Part shown: piece by piece, positions 56,038 to 64,000 of the stretch
Layout: every line of letters begins with the position of its first letter
Position numbering within the stretch: the first letter of the stretch is position 1
Origin: Euglena gracilis
Taxonomy: Eukaryota > Euglenida > Euglenophyceae > Euglenales
DNA: 64,000 nt
Direction of reading: 5' to 3'
NCBI GenBank assembly: GCA_039621445.1
Contig: CP154955.1
Location: 3,578,017-3,642,016 of the forward strand
Notes under the pieces: model-generated
Databases searched by the model: none
What the model saw: the letters and a program-made list of their open reading frames with translations, nothing else
What the model was told of the DNA's origin: nothing
Made by a program: the position numbers and the translations under genes

Positions 56038-56375
56038 GCAATAGGACCCCGGAATAAACCAAATGGAATAGGACAATCGGAACAAACCAGAATAGGAACC
56101 CAGAAAAACGTTGAATAAACGGGAGAAAGTCGCAGTAACCCCGAATAAACTGGAAACCGGAATGGGAGAGCCGGAATAGGAAAACAGGCATAAATCGGAG
56201 CAGGATAACCAGAATAAGCCGGAATGAACCTGAATAAACCTGAATAACAAAGACGGAGAAGGGTTCCCGAAATCAACCGGAGTAACCCGGAATCAGCGGA
56301 AGGGGATAACCGGGATAGGAGAAACGGAATACTCCGGAATAAGGAGAAGGAAAACTGGAACAACCTGGAATACTA
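56038..56375. repeat. Degenerate GGAATAAACCGGAATA repeats
   Basis: Short units of GGAATA(A/G)(A/G)(A/C)CC with irregular spacing of about 10-15 bases directly abut the palindrome. Confidence 0.75.
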
Positions 56376-56474
56376 CAAATACTGAAAAAAAGGTTTCAGC
56401 CAAAACCTGGCGAGATTATTGCATTGGGAATTTGCCACCGAGGCACCCACTGCTTTGTCCAGCTATTTTCACCT

Positions 56475-56672
56475 GTGTTTGCCCACCGCCCTGTGTGGCC
56501 GTGAGGCACCGCCTGCCATTGCGGGCGGAGGTGCATCACCGGGGAATCGACACGGTGCCGGAGCTGGTGGTGGCGCTGCAGGAGGCGGGGCTGGCGTTGG
56601 GCGGCACTCCGCCGTCTGGGCCTGTGGCCGCAGCACCCGAAGTCAGCCGGGAGAGTCGGATGGGGGGGGGAC
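56475..56672 (+). CDS. GC3-rich exon of an unknown protein
   Basis: The frame VAVRHRLPLRAEVHHRGIDT, then VPELVVALQEAGLALGGTPP, has a strong G/C third-position bias like the Pcs exons and unlike the surroundings. The left border fits CTG-TGTGG (56,493-56,500). The right border fits NNN-CAG at 56,673 (CAT-CAG). If the intron ends at CTG-GAATA (57,013-57,020), the frame continues EESHSLQFLSVSLREWLVQE. No family is recognised. Confidence 0.5.
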
Positions 56673-57059
56673 GGGGTACGCATCAGCATTGTTTTAGTGT
56701 CGTACATCGGAAATGCGTGGAAACCTTTCGCAGACATTGCGCAATTTAGGCTGGGGCTCAGTGCATCTGAGGGTGTTGGGCTCTTCCGCCTTGTCGGTTT
56801 GTCCTCCAACGCCCAACACCGAGGAGCGATCCGACGTAGGGGGCCCATATTCTCTCATGACTGTGGTAACAGCTTGGGAGGATGTCTCCGGATGGCAGTT
56901 TTATGGTCGAATTGTTACATCTTTGTAATATCTGCACAAAGGGTTAGCATTTCTGCTTCGGAATTTCGTGCCCATGTCCACCGTCTTTGCTCAAAGGAGA
57001 CATTGCATTGCTGGAATAGAGGAATCCCATTCGCTGCAGTTCTTGTCTGTTAGTTTGCG

Positions 57060-59400
57060 TGAATGGCTTGTCCAAGAGTGTGGGGTGTTTGTTTAATGGC
57101 ATTCAGGTAATCAATTCTGTTTCATCAACCTTCTCTTCCACCCGTTTAGCAGGCGGCAAAGCAGAATTTTCATGAGTCAGGTCGCCACAATTGGAGACAA
57201 CACACCGGCTTTGGCATCAATCTTCGATGGCTTGCAATTTGGAAGGGATTGCATGTTTCTTTTTTCGAAATAAAATATGCGAACAAAGGACACGCTGTAA
57301 CTTTTTATTTGCTGTTTGCTTTGTTTTTTTTTTGTTAGATATATGGAGACTCTCCGAAAATTTGCAACGTATTTTTCATTGACAGCATATTTCTTGCAGC
57401 ATAGTTTTCTTATCCCCCTTCTCCTTGCTCACCAGTCCAGAGGTACAGGTTTTCAATTATCCTCACACGTTCCAACTGCAGCGCGTCCGGCTGCATGAAT
57501 TTATCGGCTGTGCATCGTTCGGCGTCCAATTATATTTGTTAATGGTTTGTGATAACAATGATAATCGTTTGGCTTGCCCCTGCACTGTAATTTGCAGTGT
57601 TTATTTGTTGCAGGCTGCCTTCCTGGTGTGCATGGCAATCCATCTGCCACACGTTTGTGTAACCTCTGGCTTTCGCCCATACTGACTCGGACCTTTAATC
57701 TCCTGAATCGATAATTTCCTGGCCCACAGTTAACACTATCTACCACTCAAATGAGCCTGAACCTCATCACGGCTTAGTTTGGAGCAAGGTTGCGCCAACA
57801 GCCTAACGTGGCCAATACGTTTACCGAAAATTGACAAAGTGGCCAAAAATGGCCAAAGTGGCCAAAGTGGTCAAAAAGTGGCCAAAGTGGCCAAAAGTGA
57901 TGAAATCAACAAAACGGGCCAGCCTGACATGGCTTCCTCCCCACCTGTGGCCAATTTTTGCCGACCTGGGTCCCCCTTGACGGGGGGGGGGGGGGGCAAG
58001 GACACTTCTTTGCAGGACACAACCACTTTTGTGTTTTTCGATTTTGGCAACATTTGGTTTTTTTCATTTTTTCCAAGGTGATTTCCCAATTTCCTTTTGA
58101 TGGGAATTTTATTGACTTGGAAAAGTTCCACATTTTTGGATTTCCAATTTTTCCCTGATACCAAAGTTTTTGTAATTTTTTTTGTAGTTTCTTGAATTTG
58201 TTAGCCAGCAAAATTGCAAATTTTATGGAATGTTGATGATTCCCAAAATCTAATCAAAGTTCATCAATATATGGTTTCATAATGAAAAAATAGATAGATA
58301 AAATAGAACGATTTTTTGAAGGATAATATTTTTCTCGAGTCCAGAAGTCCTCTCCAGCAGAAAGTGTCAATTTGGGGGAGATCCCGACGGAATTTACATG
58401 GAATGTGCTTATAGTCACGATTCTTTTTTACTTTTTTTGTATCGCGTTCTTTGGGTGTCCGTTTTGTGCCCCCCCCCAAGGGACCCCTGCTCAGCAAAAA
58501 CTGGCTGTTAGTGTTCCACTCAGGCTTCTTTTAAGAAAAGTTGCGCCCGTGGGTGCTATGGAGAGGCAGGGGGTACCTCCCCTCTGGGGGGGGGTTCGGG
58601 TTTTGGGGTGAGCAGTGCTCTCTGGCATGCCCCCGGTGCCGAAGGCGTCAGGGCCTGAAAAATGGCCTTTTTTCTCAAGGGAAATTCGCCTGGGTCGGCA
58701 GGTACTGGGATCCGAACCACCCCTGGGGGTGTGCCTGTTATGGGCTGGCACCCCATAGCACAAGACACCCCCTGTCCTGCACCCCCCGGGTTGGTAAAAA
58801 TAAGCCTGGTTCCATTAACGACCACTGATGATGAACAATCAATAACCCCCCCCCGTTGCTCATGTTGGGGTCATTAGACAAGGATTTGTACTTTGGAGGT
58901 TAGCAAAAATTGGACATAGGGGGAATGGTACTGCTTTGTGTAGTGCAGACCACACGCACACCAGCCTGCCAAGGTTTGGCCGGCCTGCCACTTCATTCCT
59001 CACGTTATTCCGCATCGGTCCCAGGTGGGGATCGTCCACGCCTCTTGAACACTTGTGCAGCCAATTGGACCAGCCATTGCCACAAGGCTTAAACGTGTCT
59101 GCATTTTCGCCAAAACGTGGCTTGCTATGGCCGCTCACTGGACAGCTTCCGGAAGGACAACATAAAAGCATGTTTTCCAAAAGGGTTCAAAATCATTTAA
59201 GATGCCTGTGGTATGTGCCCTGAGTCCATTTGTCACCAAATGTTGTGTTCACGTGTTTTTGCCGAAGAAACCCTTGCATTCCACGTGTGCCAATCAATTC
59301 TCGGTTGAACGGAACGGGGATGCCAATTTATCCGGGTCACTTCATTTTGCGTTGTCGTTTGTTTTGGCAAACCTTGTGGTTTGCCTTTGTGATTTCCCCT
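57060..59400. other. Spacer with a 10-bp array (57,838-57,900) and no assigned gene
   Basis: An 86-codon frame at 57,425-57,685 (LHEFIGCASFGVQLYLLMVC) and others are unassigned. AAAGTGGCCA repeats lie at 57,838-57,900. A CAGG-type fragment with poly-G is near 57,980-58,000, and another near 58,480-58,800. Confidence 0.4.
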
Positions 59401-59451
59401 GTGGCCAAAGCAGGCTGAATTTTCAGGCGGGGAGGCCTTCCCAATGAAAGA

Positions 59452-62400
59452 ATGATGACGTTGCAAAGGGAACTGGCAGCTTTGTTTGAAAGAGGCCAGG
59501 GACGGGGTCAGCAAGCAATGGCTTGGTACGGGGGTGCCCCTGCCCCCCACTCCGCAGCGCGGCACATGGCACGCGAACGCCCGGCATTCAGCCTCACGCA
59601 GGGCCGAACAGGACCCCCGGCCAGCCCACGGTTTTGGGTGGCTGATTGGCCACCCAACCATGACGTTGGTCATCGCATTGGTCCCCCAATCAGGCATTTG
59701 CTTAAGGGATTGCAGTCCCCCCCGGGGGGGGGGGCTGGACTGCAGCTAGTCCAAATTTGGCTAGTGGGATTTCTAGCAGACCCCCCAGGGGGGGGGGTCC
59801 GCTAGCAGGGCTAGCTAGTGGAAAATTTTTCTCCAGTGATCGGCGCGAAGCGCCGAAAATTTTTTTGGACCCCCCAAAATGGCCAAAAATGCCCGTTTTT
59901 GGCCATTTTTGGGAATTTTTGGAACAAAATCAGCCAAACACCTATTAAAAACCTCATTTCCACCTGGGCGCGCAGCGCCGGAGGAAAATTTTTTTTCCAG
60001 TTTCGGGGGACCCCCGGACCCCCCCCTCCCCCGGGGGAGGGGGGTCTAGCTAGTCCATTTTTTCCGGTGTCTAGCCGATTGGCTAGCCAGTACCCCCCCC
60101 CCCCCCAGGGCGGGGAGGCCCACCACGCCGGGCTGTCTCATCCCGCCCTGGCCTCAAGGTGCTCCGGGAACGGCTGGGCCGGGCGGCCGAGGCTCCGGTG
60201 AAGTGGCGCATCATGGCGTGGATGGTCCACTTCTACACCTTTGGCCAGGGCCGCCATTGACCAGGGGAGCAGGGTTTCGGGGCTCTGTTTGTGCTGCCCT
60301 CTGTGTGCGCGCACTCGTCCGCGAGCGTGCGTGTGCGGGAGTTTGCGTGCACGAGAATTTCATTTTTGGTTCGAGTTAAACGGTTCAACATCACTGTGTC
60401 TATGGCCGAAAGGCATTCACACGCAGTGGCGGGCCCTGCCTCCCTCGGCGTGCCCATCAACTTCTACTGCCTAAAGGTGGTGCTCGTGGACAAGGATCCC
60501 ATTCAGCACTTTCTTTTTTCTTTGTGAGCCACAATGGGGCCAACACCCTGGCGTTGAGTCAATCATATCAGGTTCAGAGTCAAAGTTTCACGAGAAGAAT
60601 CAGGCACCTTTGTTTTTTTTCCTGGCATCACATCAAGCACAATGGCTCGCTACTGCGTTCCTCAACTCTCCCTGTGCTATCCTCCCTAGTCCTGCGTATG
60701 TGGTTTGTGTGTGTGTGTGTGTGTATTGTGTGTGCGTGTGTGTGCATAGATTCACTCAACACCTGTGACCCCCCGGGCAAGCACCTTCGGCGATGCAGGG
60801 CGATGCAGGGCGATGCAGGGCGATGCAGGGCGATGCAGGGCGATGCGGGATTTTTGGAGGCCAAAGGTGGGGTTCCGATGCAGGGCGATGCAGGGCGATG
60901 CAGGGCGATGCAGGGCGATGCGGTGATTTTTTTTGGATTTTTTGGATGCGGGGGCTTTTGATGGCTGGGGTGGGGTACATGTTTGGGCCCATACTGCCGG
61001 GCACACCTCCGTTGTCTCCTCCCTCCCTCCCTCGCAGACCACTCCAGCCTGCCTTTCATGTTTGCCCGTGCCTCTGCCTCTGCTGCCGTGCTGGACCTCT
61101 CCGTCCCCCTCCGGGAGGTGTGTGACTCCCCTGTGAGCCGAAGGTATCGTGCCCCTGCTGCATATTTGCGTACAGCCTCCACATTGGTGCTTGCTTCGTA
61201 CCTGGGTCGACGATGTTCCTCCCTGGCTCGTCTGGCCTTCCCTGGGTGACTCCTGGAGTGGAAGCTCCGGTGGGAGAGGGAGGTTATGGGGAGAATCTTA
61301 AGTTGTGGGATAAACGGGCGATTGTAGTCGCGGTTGTAGGCATGTGCATGATCATGTGCATCCGTGGATGCTTGTAGGGCATGTGAATCCGAGGATGCTT
61401 GTAGGGTGCGCATATGCGCATGTGTAGGGTGCGCATACTGCGCTTTTGGAAGGATTGGCATCTAACGAACCGCGAATTCAATACACAAAGTCGCGAGTTG
61501 GATGTTGAGGAAGGTTGGTTGAGAAGCGGAAGCCGATGCTGGACAAGGTGCAGTTGCTGGACAAGATGCAGATGGTGGACAAGGTGTAGACACTGGACAA
61601 CGCCATTTTCTTATGTGCTTCCTTGCAAAAGTGGTCAAAAGCAGCAAAAGTTGTCAAAAGTGGTCAAAATGCAGGCAGGAGCGGGCAAAAGTGGGCAAAA
61701 AAAACAGCAAAAGTGATCAAAAAGTAGCCACAGTAGCCAAAGGTGGGCGAAAAGCGGCAAACACGGGCAAAAGTGGTCAAAAAGTGGTCAAAAAGCAGGC
61801 AAAAGTGGTCAAAAAAGTAGCAAAAGTGGTCAAAAGTGGTCAAAAAGCAGCAGAAGTGATCAAAAAGCAGCAACAATGGCCAAAAGTGGGCAAAAAGTAG
61901 CAAAACGTGGGCAAAAGTGGTCAAAAGCAGCAAAAGTTGTCAAAAGTGGTCAAAATGCAGGCAGGAGTGGGCAAAAGTGGGCAAAAAAACAGCAAATGTG
62001 ATCAAAAAGTAGCCAGAATAGCCAAAGGTGGGCGAAAAGCGGCAAACGTGGGCAAAAGTGGTCAAAAAGTGGTCAAAAGCAGGCAAAAGTGGTCAAAAAG
62101 TAGCAAAAGTGGTCAAAAGTGGTTAAAAAGCAGGCAAAAGTGGTCAAAAAAGTAGCAAAAGTGGTCAAAAGTGGTAAAAAAGCACGCAAAAGTGGTCAAA
62201 AGTGGTCAAAAAGCAGCAAAAGTGATCAAAAAGCTGCAAAGGCGGTTGGAAATGGGCAAGAGTGGGCAAAAGGCAGTAAAAGTGGTCAAGAAGCAGTCAA
62301 AATTGGTCAAAATGCAGCAAATGTGGACAAAAGTGTTCAAAAAGCAACCAAGGATAGCCAAAAGTAGCCAATATAGCACCATCGGATGGCTCTAGGGCGA

Positions 62401-63965
62401 TGCAGGGCGATGCAGGGCGATGCAGGGCGATGCGGGGCCCAAAGGGGTGGGTGACCGAAGGTGCTTGCCCCCGGGGGGGCTTTTGAGAGTTCGTGGGTGG
62501 GTTGGGGCTTCTGGACCCCCCCCCCCTGGGAGGGTGGGGTGCGCCATGGGTCAGGCTTTGGCCCGGCCTAAGACCAGGCCGGAATATTTTTTCCAGCGTT
62601 TTCGGCCGACTTTGGCTAGATTTTGGGTGGGTGGGTGGGTGGTCGCCCCCCCCCCCCCTAGGGGGTGTGACTGGGTTTTTGAAAAAATATGGTGGATGGA
62701 TTTGGGCCCGGGAATCAGGGCCCGGGGGGGGGGTCACTAAGTGAATCTATGTGTGTGTGTGTGTGTGTGAATGCATGTGGGTGTATGGGGGGTGCATGGA
62801 TGGGTTTGTGTGTGTGTGGCACTGTGTGTGTGCGTGCCTGCGTGCGTGCAAGAAAGTCCCTGGCCCCGTGTTGTTTGTGTACCTGAACTGGCTTGCAATG
62901 TTCATCGACGCCACGGACGGAACGATGGCCCGGTTGGTGAACGTTAGGAAGTACGCCCCCACATTTGATGGTGTGTCCGACGCTGCCCAGTGGCGTTACT
63001 GAATGAGCAAGGAGGGGAATGATTGCCTGCCATGCTTTTCTCTTTGTTGCATTTGGAATGTTTTGTTTCTATTTGTGGTTTCATTAGACTGATGTTTAGA
63101 AAGTTCTACACCTCTATTAATGCATTTGTGCATAGATGCCTAATTTGCAGTCCGCTTGCTTTTCTTTTTGAGTGCCAAAACACAGGAACCAATTATGGGA
63201 TTGTTATTCACATACTAAACCCGGTTATTTCTGTCATTTTTTTAAGCTGCTAACTTCTTATTCATCATAATTTGTTTAATGAAAACAATACCAGGCTGCT
63301 AGCACCTGGCTTTTCGGTTTTAAATTAAAAGTGGATCATTTCACGCATGCAATGCACCGCGATGGGTTTAAATCGAAAATCTCCTCACCAATGCCTTGCT
63401 TTCAAGGTGGCGTTTGTGAATGGCGCTGCCGGGTTCCCCTCCCATTGCCCGGCGCTGCCCCCTCCACCTCGCGGCCTCAACCACCCTCCCCCCACCTCTC
63501 TGGGCCAGGCTCACAGCTGGACAACATCACTGACTTCCTCACCTTCTCCCTCCTTCCGGCCCTCGCCATCCCCAACTTTGACCTGGTGCCCGCCGAGCAG
63601 GTTTTCTTCTTCTTTTCTTTTCTGTTTTTTTAAAAAAAAATTCGGAAGACCCGCTTCCTCGAGGAGGGGAAGTGGTTGGATGAATGGGTGGGTGGGTGGG
63701 TGGGTCGCCCCTCCCCCCCCCCGTGTGTGCGTGCGTGTGTGCGTGCGTGTGTGCGTGCGTCCCCCCCCCCCCGGGTTTTGGGCCGGTGACCAGGTGTGGT
63801 TTTCAGGATGCCCCAATTTTTGGCCCTCCCCCGGGGGTCTTAAGCCAAGAAAAAAGGTGGGTGGGTTGGGATGGCCCCTGGGGCTTTAAGACGAAGCCTG
63901 CTGCCGAGTACCACTTCACGCTGCCGTGCCTGGTGCTGCTGGCCTCCGCCTTCCAGTTTTGCCAG
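59452..63965 (+). CDS. pcs: Bacterial-type phosphatidylcholine synthase (Pcs-like), six exons, 3-prime end beyond window
   Basis: It probably makes phosphatidylcholine from CDP-diacylglycerol and choline in a membrane. The exons are 59,452-59,595; 60,156-60,242; 60,444-60,500; 62,868-62,970; 63,509-63,594; and 63,906 to about 63,965. Joined, they run from AFSLKVLRERLGRA and KWRIMAWMVHFYTFLG through VLVDKDPVLFVYLNWL. Next come the CDP-alcohol motif FIDATDGTMAR, twelve residues, and GSQLDNITDF. This is D-G-x2-A-R-x12-G-x3-D-x3-D,with the 12-residue spacing I recall for Pcs rather than the usual eight. LVLLASAFQF follows. About 179 residues are in the window, against roughly 240 for bacterial Pcs. 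The ATG at 59,452 is the first in an open frame, but an earlier exon is possible. The substrate is inferred from motif spacing only. Confidence 0.85.
59596..60155 (+). mobile_element. Pcs intron 1, nonconventional, with a second element nested inside
   Basis: It begins ACG-CAGGGCC and ends GCCCTG-GCCTC. The flanking 8-mers GCCTCACG (59,591-59,598) and GCCTCAAG (60,151-60,158) match at seven of eight. Removal joins FSL to KVLRERL in frame. Inside, a family A copy starts at 59,691 (CAGGCATTTGCTTAAG) and carries the CGGCGCGAAGCGCCG hairpin (59,841-59,855), but its right terminus is lost. Confidence 0.82.
60243..60443 (+). other. Pcs intron 2, nonconventional
   Basis: Starts GGC-CAGGGCC and ends CCCTG-CCTCC. 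The ends CAGGGCCGCCATTG and the reverse complement of CAGTGGCGGGCCCTG are inverted repeats. Removal joins HFYTF to LGVPINF in frame. No GT donor is available here. Confidence 0.82.
60790..60921. repeat. 10-bp tandem repeats GCGATGCAGG
   Basis: Arrays at 60,790-60,850 and 60,878-60,921, preceded by GGGCAAGCACCTTCGG. A third array at 62,397-62,440 is followed by the inverted form CCGAAGGTGCTTGCCC, so the whole 60,773-62,475 interval has inverted ends. Confidence 0.88.
61619..62376. repeat. AAAGTGGTCA/AAAAGCAGC array with higher-order repeat of about 286 bp
   Basis: Basic units of 9-11 bases are grouped. The order seen from 61,631 (GTGGTCAAAAGCAGCAAAAG) restarts at 61,917 with few changes. The frames encode Lys/Val/Gln/Ser repeats and are not considered genes. 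Confidence 0.9.
62397..62480. repeat. 10-bp array GCGATGCAGG with AGGTGCTTGCC border
   Basis: Four copies, then GGGCCCAAAGGGGTGGGTGA and CCGAAGGTGCTTGCCCCCGG. Confidence 0.85.
62971..63508 (+). other. Pcs intron 4, conventional GT-AG
   Basis: Exon ..TTTGATG, then GTGTGT ... GGGCCAG, then GCTCACAGCTGG. The junction completes the Gly of G-x3-D-x3-D. No CAG/CTG termini or target duplication are seen, so both intron types occur in one gene. Confidence 0.85.
63595..63905 (+). mobile_element. Pcs intron 5: CAGG element acting as a nonconventional intron
   Basis: The element is 63,598-63,900, with CAGGTTTTCTTC at the left and CTTTAAGACGAAGCCTG at the right. The flanking 8-mers CCGCCGAG and CTGCCGAG differ at one base. 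Cutting three bases before CAG and five after CTG restores VPA-EYHF. A GT-AG alternative (CAG/GTTTTC ... GAAG/CCT) is also in frame but would add five residues. Confidence 0.85.
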
Positions 63966-64000
63966 GTTGCGTGCCCCCGCCCGTTTCTGACTGGGGTCTG

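Larger units (their letters stand above)
60501..62867 (+). other. Pcs intron 3, nonconventional, 2.4 kb, repeat-filled
   Basis: Starts ATT-CAGCACTTTCTT and ends AAGAAAGTCCCTG-GCCCC. CACTTTCTT and AAGAAAGT are inverted. Removal joins VDKDP to VLFVYLNW in frame. It contains the 10-bp arrays, the block shared with 42,595-42,880 and the 61.6-62.4-kb repeat array. Confidence 0.8.

Noticed and set aside
59596-60155. Exon read-through to GHRIGPPIR before the first Pcs intron
   Set aside because: Joining from the later CAGG at 59,691 gives the wrong phase for the Pcs frame, whereas CAG at 59,599 gives the right phase and an 8-bp match.
61613-62395. Lys-rich proteins of 74-95 codons
   Set aside because: All are products of the AAAGTGGTCA repeat in different frames.

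Overview
The window looks like nuclear DNA of a large, repeat-rich protist genome, most likely a euglenid or another euglenozoan. No bacterial operons, tRNAs or rRNAs were seen. The main evidence is the introns. In two unrelated genes the reading frame becomes continuous only if introns are cut as NNN-CAG ... CTG-NNNNN, the pattern described for nonconventional introns of euglenid nuclear genes. Other introns in the same genes are ordinary GT-AG. Several gene starts are preceded by a pyrimidine-rich AG acceptor 6-10 nt upstream of the ATG, as expected for spliced-leader trans-splicing. The species itself is an inference.

Layout. Positions 1 to about 40,725 are a tandem segmental duplication with a period near 20 kb. 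Each unit ends in the last exon of an mTERF-like gene (stops near 537, 20,792 and 40,725). Unit I runs about 540-20,792 and unit II about 20,793-40,725. A diverged, partly inverted third unit runs from 40.7 kb to about 54.6 kb. mTERF 5-prime exons lie at 13.7-15.1 and 35.4-36.8 kb, and 3-prime exons at 19.4-20.8 and 39.3-40.7 kb. Between them are microsatellites and pentamer arrays, probably inside one very long intron. Other duplicated pieces are short conserved coding exons of unknown function and trans-splice-type starts. Unit II also carries a decayed Tc1/mariner transposase (24.6-25.7 kb) and a 712-bp foldback made from the 3-prime end of another one (27.9-28.6 kb).

At the right end (59.45 kb to beyond the window) is a gene for a bacterial-type phosphatidylcholine synthase (Pcs-like CDP-alcohol phosphatidyltransferase). 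Six exons are separated by four nonconventional introns and one GT-AG intron.

Much of the remaining DNA is short non-autonomous elements of about 260-440 bp. They have CAGG...CCTG inverted termini, inner poly-C/poly-G tracts, often a central GGCGC-GAA-GCGCC hairpin, and 8-bp target-site duplications. Seven copies have perfect 8-bp duplications, and two of these have a matching empty site in another duplicate unit. The same termini and imperfect 8-bp duplications bound nonconventional introns in both the Pcs and mTERF genes. The central proposal is therefore that nonconventional introns here are domesticated copies of this element family: 3 nt of one target copy plus 5 nt of the other are removed, which restores the original exon exactly. 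Most remaining long open frames are products of microsatellites, homopolymers or repeats.
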